NCBI RefSeq assembly: GCF_007096885.1
Contig: NZ_VJNO01000015.1
Location: 1-64,000, forward strand
Length of the DNA: 64,000 bases
Direction of reading: 5' to 3'
Source of the DNA: Streptomyces sp. 130
GTDB taxonomy: Bacteria > Actinomycetota > Actinomycetes > Streptomycetales > Streptomycetaceae
The first letter of the stretch is position 1; the number at the start of each line of letters is the position of its first letter. The position numbers and the translations under genes are program-made. The notes beneath the pieces were generated by a model that searched no databases, was not told the DNA's origin, and saw nothing but the letters and a program-made list of their open reading frames with translations. Shown here piece by piece: positions 25,735-34,393 of this stretch.

Positions 25735-26766
25735 TCAGGCCACCGGCGCGCCCGGCTCGGCGATCGCCGGGCGGCGGCTCGCGATGACCTTCCTCGCCAG
25801 CGAGCGCGGGCTCGTCAGGAAGCCGTAGCCCCAGGACATGTGCATGGTCGCCAGCGCGACCGGGATCTGCGCGCGGGCCTTCAGCGACAGGCCCTTGCCC
25901 GCCGGGAGGGAGCCCGCGACGATCGCCGCGACGTACCCGCCGGGGACGATCAGCGCCCACGGGGTGACCGCCGCGCCCACCACGAGGCCGGCCGCGATGG
26001 CGACGACGGCGGTCGGGGGCGCCAGGTAGCGCAGGTTGATGGACCCGGCGTGGTAGCGGGCGACGACGTGGCGCCAGCGGCCGTAGTCCTTGTACTGCTT
26101 GGCGAGCGCCCGGACGGAGGGGCGGGGGCGGTACTGGACGCGCAGCTCGGGCGAGAACCAGATCAGGCCGCCGGACTCGCGGATGCGGAAGTTCAGCTCC
26201 CAGTCCTGGGCGCGGATGAACTCGACGTTGTACCCGTCTGCCTTCTCCAGCGCCTCGCGGCGGAAGACGCCCAGGTAGACGGTCTCGGCGGGGCCCGCCT
26301 GGCCGCCGGTGTGGAAGGCCGCGTTGCCGACGCCGATCTTCGAGGTCATGGCCGCCGCGACGGCGTCCTCCCAGGCGTTCTCGCCCTCGGCGTGCATGAT
26401 GCCGCCGACGTTCTGCGCGCCCGTCTCCTCCAGGAGCCGGACGGCGGTCGCGATGTAGTTCGGCGAGAGCATGCCGTGGCCGTCGACGCGGACGACTATC
26501 GGGTGGCTCGACGCCTTGATCGCGGCGTTGAGGGCGGCGGGGGTGCGGCCGGTCGGGTTCGGCACGGTGTGGACACGGGGGTCCTCCGCGACCAGCTCGG
26601 CGGCGATCTCGTCCGTACGGTCCGTGGACGGGCCGAGCGCGATCACGACCTCCATCTCGCCCGCGTACTCCTGCTCCAGGATGTGGCGTACGGAGTTACG
26701 GAGATGGCGCTCCTCGTTGAGCACCGGCATGATCACGGAGACGGCGGGAGGCTGCGCGGCAGACAT
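25735..26766 (-). CDS. family 2 glycosyltransferase with C-terminal membrane helices, 343 aa
   Basis: A cytoplasmic GT-A domain begins VSVIMPVLNEERHLRNSVRH and carries VVRVDGHGMLSPNY, where VDGHG (94-98) replaces the usual DXD metal motif. 'FIRAQDWELNFRIRESGG' is the acceptor/catalytic region (the ED/QDWE element). Two or three hydrophobic helices at about 265-315 anchor it to the membrane. It resembles succinoglycan-type glycosyltransferases. I chose the ATG at 26766 (MSAAQPPAVSV); the open frame upstream is not protein-like. It sits inside the LCP cluster in the opposite orientation, so it may make the polymer or lipid-linked sugar that LCP enzymes transfer. That link is inference. Confidence 0.87.
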   Translation of the reverse strand: MSAAQPPAVSVIMPVLNEERHLRNSVRHILEQEYAGEMEVVIALGPSTDRTDEIAAELVAEDPRVHTVPNPTGRTPAALNAAIKASSHPIVVRVDGHGMLSPNYIATAVRLLEETGAQNVGGIMHAEGENAWEDAVAAAMTSKIGVGNAAFHTGGQAGPAETVYLGVFRREALEKADGYNVEFIRAQDWELNFRIRESGGLIWFSPELRVQYRPRPSVRALAKQYKDYGRWRHVVARYHAGSINLRYLAPPTAVVAIAAGLVVGAAVTPWALIVPGGYVAAIVAGSLPAGKGLSLKARAQIPVALATMHMSWGYGFLTSPRSLARKVIASRRPAIAEPGAPVA

Positions 26767-26944
26767 GTGGTCCTCGGGTGGTCCTCGGGGGCGCCGGGGG
26801 CTCGTACCCCACCAGGCGGTATTCGGCCGCCACGTTACCGCGAACGGGGGACAGCGGCGCGCGCCGCCGGGTGGCCTACCGGGATGAGGATCATATGGGC
26901 CTACCGTGCGAACGGTCCCCCTCGCATCGCGGAGGTGTCTCCCC

Positions 26945-28411
26945 GTGCCCACGCCGCACCGCTCCCCCCGCCCCGTCCGGCCCCGCCCCGCGCCCGCGCG
27001 GCGCCGGCGGCCGAGAAGGCAGGGCGGACGGCCGCGCTGGGGCACGCGGGTGGCGACCGGCCTCTCGGTCCTGGTGCTCGGGGCGGGCGGGATCGGGCAC
27101 GCGGTCGTGACGAATCTGGAGAGCGGGATCGACCGCGTCGACCCGTTCAAGGACATGAAGAACCGGCCTGCGGGCGGGCGCGGCTTGAATCTGCTGCTGG
27201 TCGGCACCGACGGCCGCGAGAAGATCGGCGAGGACGAGAAGCGGAAGTACCGGCTGGGCGGTGAGCCCTGCCACTGCACGGACACGATCATGCTGGTCCA
27301 CCTGTCGGCCGACGAGGAACGCGCCAGCGTCGTCAGCCTCCCCCGCGACAGCTACGCGGAGGTCCCGGCCCATCGGGACCGTACGACCGGCAAGGAGCAC
27401 GCGGCGCATCCGGTGAAGCTGAACGCGGCGTACGCGGAGGGCGGGCCGGCCCTGACCGTGCGTACCGTCGAACACATGACCGGCGTCAAGATCGACCACT
27501 ATCTGGAGGTCGACTTCACCAGCTTCATGACCACGGTCGACACCCTCGGCGGTGTGAAGATCTGCACGCCCCGCCCGTTGAAGGACTCCTACACCGGCCT
27601 GGACCTCGCGCCCGGGCCCCACACGCTCGACGGCGGCCAGGCGCTCCAGTACGTACGGTCCCGGCACATCGACGGGGCCGCCGACCTGGGCCGGATGCAG
27701 CGCCAGCAGAAGTTCCTGGCGTCGTTGATCAAGCAGGCGACGAGCAGCGGGGTGCTGCTGAACCCGGTGAAGTTCCGCGAGGTCGCCTCGACGACGCTGA
27801 AGTCCGTACGGGCCGACCGGGGCTTCGACACGGAGCGGATGCTCGCCCTCGGCCAGGCGATGCGGGGCTTCTCCCCCGCGTCGTCGGAGTTCGCCTCGGT
27901 GCCGATGGGCGATGTCGCGTACCAGGTCAAGGGCATCGGCTCCACGGTCAAGTGGGACCCGGTCAAGTCGAAGCAGCTGTTCACCGCCCTGCGCGAGGAC
28001 AAACCCCTCACCACCGCCCGGCCCGCCGAGCAGGACCCCGCGAAGAAGGTGGACGTGCCGCCGCGGCAGATCCGCGTCCAGGTCTACAACGGCACCGCCA
28101 AGGACGGCCTGGGCTCCGAGGTCGACGCCGCGCTGCACGCGACCGGCTTCGACACGACCCGGGCCCCGCTCACCGCACCGCAGCACGACCTGAAGCGCAC
28201 CCTGGTCACGTACGACCCGCGCTGGGACCGGTCCGCGAAGACCCTGGCGGCGGCACTGCCGGGCGCCGAGCTGCGGGCGGTGCCGGGACAGGGGGCGACG
28301 ATGCGGGTGACGGCGGGCACGGAGCACCACACGGTCGAGCGGGTCCACGCGGAGGAGCCGGAGCCGGGGAGGTTCGGCGCGGTGAGGGGGGACGAGGTGG
28401 TGTGCCCGTGA
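26945..28411 (+). CDS. LCP-family cell-wall polymer ligase 4 with LytR_C domain, 488 aa
   Basis: A short, strongly basic cytoplasmic segment (1-34), a membrane helix at about 35-55, and the LCP core: NLLLVGTDGR at 82-91, TDTIMLVHL at 112-120 and SLPRDSYAEVP at 131-141, with 'LDGGQALQYVRSRHID' later. 'GGEPCHCTDT' adds a Cys pair just before the TDT motif that the other four lack. A LytR_C domain starts at about 378 (IRVQVYNGTAKDGLGSEVDA). The GTG at 26945 is preceded by GGAGGTG at ideal spacing, so I prefer it to a GTG 39 bp upstream. It is divergent from the glycosyltransferase. Confidence 0.9.
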   Translation: MPTPHRSPRPVRPRPAPARRRRPRRQGGRPRWGTRVATGLSVLVLGAGGIGHAVVTNLESGIDRVDPFKDMKNRPAGGRGLNLLLVGTDGREKIGEDEKRKYRLGGEPCHCTDTIMLVHLSADEERASVVSLPRDSYAEVPAHRDRTTGKEHAAHPVKLNAAYAEGGPALTVRTVEHMTGVKIDHYLEVDFTSFMTTVDTLGGVKICTPRPLKDSYTGLDLAPGPHTLDGGQALQYVRSRHIDGAADLGRMQRQQKFLASLIKQATSSGVLLNPVKFREVASTTLKSVRADRGFDTERMLALGQAMRGFSPASSEFASVPMGDVAYQVKGIGSTVKWDPVKSKQLFTALREDKPLTTARPAEQDPAKKVDVPPRQIRVQVYNGTAKDGLGSEVDAALHATGFDTTRAPLTAPQHDLKRTLVTYDPRWDRSAKTLAAALPGAELRAVPGQGATMRVTAGTEHHTVERVHAEEPEPGRFGAVRGDEVVCP

Positions 28412-28523
28412 GACGGGGAACCCCAGCCCGTCCGGCACGTGAGGACGGAACCGGTCGGGGGTGAGCCCCGCGCGCCTCGGCCGGCCTCGCGCCTTCAGCC
28501 GCCCCTCGCGGAGGCCCGCGACC

Positions 28524-29072
28524 TCAGTCCTCGATGCCGTCGGCCAGCCGCTTCTCGCGGAGCTCCCTGATCGCGCGGCGCCGTGCCAGGCGGTGGGTGC
28601 GGCGGATCTGCGCCTCCTGGTAGCGCCGCTTGTCGCGTTCCGTCTCCGGGATCACCGGCGGCACGGGGCGGGGCCGGCCGTCCGCGTCGACCGCAGCGAA
28701 CACCAGGTACGCGCTGCCGACCTGGGTGGCGGGCGTCGACTCGTTCCAGCGCTCGGCCATGACCCGGACGCCGACCTCCATGGAGGACCGCCCGGTCCAG
28801 TTGACCTGGGCGCGCACGTGCACGAGGTCGCCGACGCGGACCGGCTCCAGGAAGACCATCTCGTCCATCGAGGCCGTGACGGCGGGCCCGCCGGAGTGCC
28901 GGCCGGCCACGGCGCCGGCCGCGTCGTCCACCAGTTTCATGATCACGCCGCCGTGCACCGTACCCAGCAGATTGGTGTCGCTGCCGGTCATGATGTGGCT
29001 GAGGGTGGTCCGGGAGGCCGCGGTGGGCTTGCCCGGAATGTCGCTCTCCGGGCGCGGAGCCTGATCTGTCAT
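28524..29072 (-). CDS. hotdog-fold acyl-CoA thioesterase, 182 aa
   Basis: Hydrolyses acyl-CoA to free acid and CoA. It is a single hotdog domain (PF03061, YciA/BFIT-like): SHIMTGSDTNLLGTVHGGVI followed by MKLVDDAAGAVAGRHSGGPA holds the central helix with the catalytic Asp of this class. 'FLEPVRVGDLVHVRAQVNWTG' and 'AYLVFAAVDADGRPRPVPPV' are the outer strands. The C-terminus is a basic coiled segment. An in-frame ATG three codons upstream (29081) is an equal start. It is convergent with LCP 4 and divergent from LCP 5. Confidence 0.88.
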   Translation of the reverse strand: MTDQAPRPESDIPGKPTAASRTTLSHIMTGSDTNLLGTVHGGVIMKLVDDAAGAVAGRHSGGPAVTASMDEMVFLEPVRVGDLVHVRAQVNWTGRSSMEVGVRVMAERWNESTPATQVGSAYLVFAAVDADGRPRPVPPVIPETERDKRRYQEAQIRRTHRLARRRAIRELREKRLADGIED

Positions 29073-29191
29073 ACCGTCCACCTTATGCGTGGGCCCGTAG
29101 GCCGTCGCAATGCATCAGCTTCGCAACAGCCCCGGTGCGATTTTCCTCGCACCCTGTAAGCGGGACGGCCCCGGCCTGCACACTGGTCCGT

Positions 29192-30490
29192 ATGAACGAT
29201 TGGCCCGACGGCTGGACCGACGACAACCGCAGCGGCAACCGCTACGGGCAGGGCAGCGCGAGCGAGCGACCCGAGAGCGCCCGCTCGATGCCGCACGTCC
29301 AGCGCCGCCCGGCCCCGCCCCAGCAGCGCCCCGCGCCGCCGAGGCAGCGCCCGGTGCCGCAGCAGCCCTCGGGCTACGACGGTGGTTACCCGCAGTACGA
29401 CGAGGGTTACGACAGCGGGTACAACACCGGCCAGGTCTACGGCACCGGCAGCGGCGGCCACGGCCCGGGCTCCGGCGGTGGCAGGGGCCCGGCGCAGGGC
29501 CGCCCCAGACCCGCGCCCAACTGGGGCCGCCGGATCAAGATCGGCGCGCTGGTCCTGGTCGTCGCGCTGCTCGGCGTCTCCGTGGGCACGTACTTCTGGG
29601 CCGACTCCAAGCTGAACCGCGCCGTGGACCTGTCGAAGGTCATCGAGCGGCCGGAGGCGGGCAAGGGGACGAACTACCTGATCGTCGGCTCGGACAGCCG
29701 CGAGGGCATGACGTCCGAGGACAAGAAGCGGCTCCACACGGGTTCGGCCGAGGGCAAGCGGACCGACTCGATGATGATCCTGCACACCGGCGACAACGGC
29801 CCGACGCTGGTCTCGCTGCCGCGTGACTCGAACGTCGAGATCCCGTCGTTCGTCGGCTCCGAGTCCGGCAAGAAGTACCCGGCCACGGGCAGGACGACGA
29901 AGCTGAACGCCGCGTACGCCTCGGACGGGCCCGAGCTGCTGGTCCGCACGGTCGAGTACAACACCGGTCTGCACATCGACCACTACGTCGAGATCGGCTT
30001 CGGCGGCTTCGCCAAGGTCGTGGACGCGATCGGCGGGGTGGAGCTGGACATCCCGAAGGCGTTCAAGGACAAGTGGTCGGGGGCCGACTTCGAGGCCGGC
30101 AAGCAGACCCTGAACGGCCAGGAGGCCCTGGCTTTCGTCCGCACCCGCCACGCCTTCACCTCGGACCTGGACCGTACGAAGAACCAGCAGAAGTTCCTCG
30201 CGGCCCTGGCGAGCCAGACGGCGACCTTCTCCACGATCGCCAACCCGTTCAAGCTGTACCCGACGATGGGCGCGGGGCTGGACACGCTGATCGTGGACAA
30301 GGACATGTCGCTCTGGTCGCTCGGCAAGATGTTCTTCGCGATGAAGGGCGTCACCGGCGGCGAGGGCACGTCGATGAACATCCCGATCGCGGGCAACGTG
30401 GGCTCCAATCTGGCCTGGGACAAGGCGAAGGTGAAGCAGCTGGTGGAGCAGCTGAAGAACGACGAGAAGGTCACGGTCACGGAGAACTGA
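29192..30490 (+). CDS. LCP-family cell-wall polymer ligase 5, 432 aa
   Basis: A long cytoplasmic Pro/Gln/Gly/Tyr-rich N-terminus (1-112) with repeated 'GYDGGYPQYDEGYDSGY' leads to a membrane helix at about 115-136. The LCP core has NYLIVGSDSR at 161-170, RTDSMMILHT at 190-199 and SLPRDSNVEIP at 208-218, with 'LNGQEALAFVRTRHAF' later. There is no LytR_C domain; it ends in a charged helix. The ATG at 29192 was chosen because the preceding in-frame residues are unlike a protein start. It is the last of five LCP genes and is followed by a repeat-containing gap. Confidence 0.91.
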   Translation: MNDWPDGWTDDNRSGNRYGQGSASERPESARSMPHVQRRPAPPQQRPAPPRQRPVPQQPSGYDGGYPQYDEGYDSGYNTGQVYGTGSGGHGPGSGGGRGPAQGRPRPAPNWGRRIKIGALVLVVALLGVSVGTYFWADSKLNRAVDLSKVIERPEAGKGTNYLIVGSDSREGMTSEDKKRLHTGSAEGKRTDSMMILHTGDNGPTLVSLPRDSNVEIPSFVGSESGKKYPATGRTTKLNAAYASDGPELLVRTVEYNTGLHIDHYVEIGFGGFAKVVDAIGGVELDIPKAFKDKWSGADFEAGKQTLNGQEALAFVRTRHAFTSDLDRTKNQQKFLAALASQTATFSTIANPFKLYPTMGAGLDTLIVDKDMSLWSLGKMFFAMKGVTGGEGTSMNIPIAGNVGSNLAWDKAKVKQLVEQLKNDEKVTVTEN

Positions 30491-30628
30491 GGGGGCGCGC
30501 GGGCGCGCCTCTTCCCCTTACGCGGCGCCGCCATGCCCGTCCGGATCGTGTACGAGTCGCACGCCACGACCACCGGCAACGAGGCGGGTACCGCCACGGG
30601 ACGGCTGCCGGGCCGCGTCTCTGCCACA

Positions 30629-30750
30629 CCGGACGGCTGCCGCCGGCTCTCCCTCGCCGGACGCCTGCCCGGACCGGCTCTCCCCGCCGGACGCCTGCCC
30701 GGGCCGGCTCTCCCCCGCCGGACGGCTGCCCGGGCCGGCTCTCCCCCACC
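30629..30750. repeat. four imperfect ~30-bp tandem repeats
   Basis: Units of the form CCGGACGCCTGCCCGG followed by CCGGCTCTCCCCG begin near 30629, 30657, 30687 and 30718. The first is shorter and more diverged. They lie in a 473-bp gap (30491-30963) between LCP 5 and the methyltransferase gene, which run convergently. No other feature is seen in that gap. Confidence 0.75.
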
Positions 30751-30963
30751 GGACGCCGCCGGGCCGCCGAACCGGGCGACCGGCGGCGCGGCACCGGGCT
30801 CGACGCCGTCTGGACCTTGACCCGGCGCGCGCCGTGGAGACGGCCCGCATCGCATTCGCCGGTGAGCCGTCCCCGGTCCTCCCGCAAGGACGCACGCTGC
30901 GGGAATGCGCGCCCGGCTGGAGAGCGTCGTCGCGGACCCGCCGCCGTGGCGGCCGGGCCTCTC

Positions 30964-31770
30964 CTACACCCTGCCCTGAGCGAGCACCGCCGCGTGCGGC
31001 AGGGTCAGCAGACCGTCGTCCGCGAGGAATTCGCGGCACAGCACGTCGTACTCGCGTTTGGCCGCCGCCACGCCCTCCGGGCCGGCGCCGGTCACCATCC
31101 CGCCGATCGCGCCGATCCCCGCGGCGGGCCCGGCCCACCACTCCTCCGGATCGACCCGGTGGTCCCAGGCGTGGGTGGCGCTCCGTACGTCCGCGAACCC
31201 GGCCGACGCGAGCAGCGCGCTCAAGCCGTCCGGGGTGCGCGCGAAGTCGCGTTCCTCGTCCACCGTGGCCACCCAGTCGGGGCGGGTGAGTCCGGCGGCC
31301 TGGGCGGCCCGCCCGACCAGCGCCTGCCCCGGGGTGCCCGGCAGCTGCCAGACGGTGACGGCGACGGTCCCCCCGGGGCGGGTGACCCGGCGCATCTCGG
31401 CCAGCGCCTCCAGGGGGCGGCCGACGTGGTTGAGCACGAAGTTGCCGACGACCGCCTCGAACTCCCCGTCGGGATACGGCAGCCGGGGCAGCGTCCCGGA
31501 GCGCACCTCGGCCCCGGGCGCCGCCCGCCGGGTCGCCGCGACCATGTCCGGCTCGGCGTCGACCGCCCGGACGGCGGCGCCCCGGGCCAGGGCGGCTACG
31601 GTCACGTTCCCGGTGCCGCACCCCACGTCGAGCAGGCGCGTACCGGCGCCGACGCCGGCCGCGTCCAGCAGGGCGGGCACGGTGCGGACACAGAGCAGGG
31701 CGGCGGTGCGGGCGAAGGCATCGGCCTGCCCGTCCCATATCCGCCGCTCCATCACGTCGAACGCGGTCAT
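30964..31770 (-). CDS. class I SAM-dependent methyltransferase, 268 aa
   Basis: A Methyltransf_11/25-type fold. The SAM-binding motif I is LLDVGCGTGNVTVAALARGA, followed by AVRAVDAEPDMVAATRRAA (motif II acidic residue) and 'VGNFVLNHVGRPLEALAEMRRVTRPGG' (motifs III-IV). The substrate cannot be inferred. The ATG at 31770 overlaps the upstream hypothetical gene's stop by 4 bp (ATGA), so it is translationally coupled to it. Confidence 0.85.
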   Translation of the reverse strand: MTAFDVMERRIWDGQADAFARTAALLCVRTVPALLDAAGVGAGTRLLDVGCGTGNVTVAALARGAAVRAVDAEPDMVAATRRAAPGAEVRSGTLPRLPYPDGEFEAVVGNFVLNHVGRPLEALAEMRRVTRPGGTVAVTVWQLPGTPGQALVGRAAQAAGLTRPDWVATVDEERDFARTPDGLSALLASAGFADVRSATHAWDHRVDPEEWWAGPAAGIGAIGGMVTGAGPEGVAAAKREYDVLCREFLADDGLLTLPHAAVLAQGRV

Positions 31771-32258
31771 CCGGTGTCTCCTCCGGTACGGCTGGTCGGG
31801 GTCTGCGGTTCCGTCTCGTTCAGGTCCTCGTGCAGGGCGCCGAGGACGCGCCCGGTGGGCTCGGCGCGCGCGGACAGCTCCGCGAGGGCCCACCCGGGCA
31901 GCCGGCCGGCCACCTCCTCCGGCTCGTCGCCCCGTTCCGGATCGTCCAGCGCCTGGAGCAGGGCGAACGCGGTCTCCCTGGCCACCTCGCGGGCGATCTC
32001 GCCCAGTTCCTCGGCGGTGAGCCCGAGGCGCACGGCGCGCTCGACGGCGCCCCCGGCCGCGCCTGCCCGGCGGTAGGCGGCGACCCAGTCGGACGCGGTG
32101 GTGCTCCAGGCGTCGATGTCCTGCCACACCGTCCGCAGGAACCGGAACCGGGCCAGCTGCGGCAGCCCCTCCTCGGCCTCGGACTCGGCCCACCCCTCGG
32201 CGTCCTCGGCCCCGAGCGCGTCGAACAGCCGGGCCAGCCGCGTCGTGTCCTCCTCCAC
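31767..32258 (-). CDS. hypothetical protein coupled to methyltransferase, 163 aa
   Basis: I do not recognise the family. It is acidic and mainly helical: MEEDTTRLARLFDALGAEDA, then 'LARFRFLRTVWQDIDAWSTTASDWVAAYRR' and 'LTAEELGEIAREVARETAFALLQAL', with a polar C-terminal tail. No membrane segment, signal peptide or metal motif is seen. Its stop overlaps the methyltransferase start by 4 bp, suggesting the two proteins are made in fixed ratio and may interact. Confidence 0.65.
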   Translation of the reverse strand: MEEDTTRLARLFDALGAEDAEGWAESEAEEGLPQLARFRFLRTVWQDIDAWSTTASDWVAAYRRAGAAGGAVERAVRLGLTAEELGEIAREVARETAFALLQALDDPERGDEPEEVAGRLPGWALAELSARAEPTGRVLGALHEDLNETEPQTPTSRTGGDTG

Positions 32259-32716
32259 CGCACTCCCCTCAGCCGCTGCGCGCGTATCGCGCGAGAGCGA
32301 TGGCCGATGCCGGTCATCGTGCCACGGTCAGCCCTCCCCGGGGCCCCGGGGAGGAGTACAGGACGAGCACGGGAGCGGGCCCGCGGCCGGAGGGGCGGAC
32401 CGCCTTCGCGGAACCGATGCAGCGCCACCGGGTCGCGGGAAACCACGACGCGGTGCGCCAGGACACGGAGCCCCGCGACCCGGTGCGCCACGACGCCAAA
32501 CGCTTTGAAAGAACCCGGGAAAGAACCCAACCCCACCCCACCCGAACCCGGTACGAACGCTGATCACTCGCGCGGGTGACAAATGGCAACTGAGCTGGAT
32601 TTGGGGCCGGTTGTCGGGCATATGCTCGCGGCACCAACCACAGACACGAGTCGGCCCCGACCGGGACAGCGAATCCCGGACGGGGCCTGACCACCGAGGA
32701 AGAAGAGACCTTCCCG
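32259..32716. other. 458-bp intergenic region with short direct repeats
   Basis: The region lies between divergent genes. It contains a perfect 10-bp direct repeat GAAAGAACCC (32507-32516 and 32519-32528) and a pair of CGGTGCGCCA motifs (32451-32460 and about 32481-32490). A TATGCT near 32620-32627 could be a -10 for the downstream HTH gene, but no -35 is clear. No gene is seen. Confidence 0.45.
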
Positions 32717-33613
32717 ATGACTGCCCAGCAGGCTATCGCGCCCCAGTGCGCCCCGCCCGGTTCCACCGGCGGCGTCACACCGACCTCCGGTGTCATCCAC
32801 GTCAACTCCCGCCACACGTCCGGCTTCACGGTCATCGGCAACCACCTGGCCCAGCACGGCGACCTCTCCCTCCTCGCGATCGGTCTCGCCGTCCACATCC
32901 AGTCGCTGCCCGAGGGCGCGAAGATCGGCGTCAAGGTGCTCGCCGCGCGCTTCCCGGAGAGCGAGATGCGGATCGCCGCCGCACTGCGGGAGTTGGAGGC
33001 GGCGGGCTATCTGCGCCGCATCCGCGTCCGCCTGCGGGACGGCCGCGTACGCACGCGTACGGAGTCGCACAACCGGCCGTACGCCACGGCTCCGCCGGCC
33101 CCGGTGCCACGCGACGCCCCGCGCGAGACGGACCCGCCGCCCACCGCGCCGTACGACTGCACCGCCACCCCCGCCCCGACGCCCCCGCCCCGCGAAGCAC
33201 GCCCCGAGCGGAAACCCGGTGCCGCACGCGTGCTGAAGCCGCTCCCCCGGCCCCGCACCCCCGCACTCCACGAGACCGCCGCCCTGCTCCTCGCGGACCT
33301 CCGCCGCCACGCACCCGTGCTGACGCTCTCCGAGGCGGACGTGGCCGCCCTCGCCCCGGGGGTGGCCGCCTGGCTGGAGCGCGCGCACCCCGACGCCATC
33401 CGCCGGGCCCTCACCGCAGACCTCCCGGCGCCCCTCGCCCACCCGGCGCGCCTCCTCCGCCACCGGATCACGGCCCTCCTGCCACCCCCACTCCCGGCCC
33501 CGGCCGCAACGCCCGCCGTCATCCCCCTCCAGAACTGCGACGACTGCAACCGCGCCTTCCGCGCCCCGGAACCGGGAGCCTGCCGCGACTGCCGGACGGG
33601 CGGTTTCCAGTAA
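32717..33613 (+). CDS. winged-helix DNA-binding protein with C-terminal zinc ribbon, 298 aa
   Basis: The N-terminal domain (about 25-110) is a winged helix like those in replication-initiator and GntR-type proteins: 'HTSGFTVIGNHLAQHGDLSLLAIGLAVHIQSLPEG', then 'IGVKVLAARFPESEMRIAAALRELEAAGYLRR' is the recognition region. A long Pro/Arg/Thr-rich linker (about 125-190) follows, then a helical domain. The C-terminus has CDDCNRAFRAPEPGACRDC, a four-Cys zinc ribbon. Similar proteins are frequent in Streptomyces and of unknown function. Good base composition for the host. Confidence 0.7.
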   Translation: MTAQQAIAPQCAPPGSTGGVTPTSGVIHVNSRHTSGFTVIGNHLAQHGDLSLLAIGLAVHIQSLPEGAKIGVKVLAARFPESEMRIAAALRELEAAGYLRRIRVRLRDGRVRTRTESHNRPYATAPPAPVPRDAPRETDPPPTAPYDCTATPAPTPPPREARPERKPGAARVLKPLPRPRTPALHETAALLLADLRRHAPVLTLSEADVAALAPGVAAWLERAHPDAIRRALTADLPAPLAHPARLLRHRITALLPPPLPAPAATPAVIPLQNCDDCNRAFRAPEPGACRDCRTGGFQ

Positions 33614-33690
33614 CGGAAACTCCACCCTCTTGCTCCCGAGCAACGCGACAGCAAGCATCGGATCGCCGCACTCGTCCGTAAGGAGACTCC

Positions 33691-33882
33691 GTGAAGCTGA
33701 CACGACTGGTTGGCCAGTGCGACGAGGGCGAGTGCCCTGCGATCTACATGACGGACCGGGGGACACTCGCCGTCCAAGGAGGCCGTTTAGCCGACCACGG
33801 ACTGGATATTCCCGCTCACGAGACACTGGTGGAAGTCCCCGTCGAGCTCATCCGAAAGGCCGTGCGTGACAACCTCATCTAA
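33691..33882 (+). CDS. small conserved-type hypothetical protein, 63 aa
   Basis: Begins at a GTG with a strong Shine-Dalgarno (AAGGAGA). The sequence MKLTRLVGQCDEGECPAIYM, then TDRGTLAVQGGRLADHGLDI, has two cysteines four residues apart and looks like a small beta-rich protein. It overlaps the DUF6879-like gene by 17 bp, and then a GTGA junction leads to the XRE regulator, so the three form one translation unit. It is not a DUF397 (BldB-partner) protein, although it occupies the same place in this kind of cluster. Function unknown. Confidence 0.7.
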   Translation: MKLTRLVGQCDEGECPAIYMTDRGTLAVQGGRLADHGLDIPAHETLVEVPVELIRKAVRDNLI

Positions 33883-34393
33883 GTCCCTTGGAGAGTGGCT
33901 CGAAGGCTTCGAACGGGAAGCGTTCCGGCTTGAGACTCTGGACGATTACAGCAAATCAGGCGGAGTGGAGGCTTACCAAGCTTTTCTGGCGGGAGAGCCG
34001 CAGCCGGAGAGCTACAAGAAATCCGGCTGGATCACCACGGTCGGAGACGCAGTTCGGTCAGGAAAGCGCATCTATCGCGTACACATCCTCGCTCGCCCAC
34101 TGACGGACTATCTACGTTTCGAGCTGTCCTGGGGATACCGCCGCAACATGGCTGCCGGTGAGGAGTTGTACATCCTGGACACCACCACACAGGGCAACCC
34201 CATCGCGGATGCACCGGACTTCTGGATGTTCGACGAGCGAGCCGTCGGGAAGATGCGCTACACACGGGACGGCCGGTACACCGGCTCCGAATTCCTCGGA
34301 GAGGACCAGCTGTCGGCATACCTGACGTTCAGGGACAAGGCGATGGAGCACGCCATCCCCTTCACCGAATGGTGGGCGAAGTACGGCGAGTGA
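33866..34393 (+). CDS. DUF6879-like protein, 175 aa
   Basis: Resembles the actinobacterial DUF6879 family that accompanies XRE-DUF5753 regulators. The family-like features are 'FEREAFRLETLDDYSKSGGVEAYQAFLAG', 'RIYRVHILARPLTDYLRFELSWGYRRNMAAGEELYIL', 'DFWMFDERAVGKMRYTRDGRY' and the C-terminal 'AMEHAIPFTEWWAKYGE'. No catalytic motif is known. The start is the GTG at 33866 within the preceding gene. GC content and codon use are lower than the neighbours (many AA/AC/TT third positions), which suggests acquisition by transfer. Confidence 0.75.
   Translation: MTTSSKSLGEWLEGFEREAFRLETLDDYSKSGGVEAYQAFLAGEPQPESYKKSGWITTVGDAVRSGKRIYRVHILARPLTDYLRFELSWGYRRNMAAGEELYILDTTTQGNPIADAPDFWMFDERAVGKMRYTRDGRYTGSEFLGEDQLSAYLTFRDKAMEHAIPFTEWWAKYGE

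Noticed and set aside
33691-33882. DUF397/BldB-partner protein next to the XRE regulator
   Set aside because: The sequence lacks the W-x-K-S-S-x-S-x-x-x-x-x-C-V pattern of DUF397 and instead has a C-x4-C and a different beta-rich pattern.
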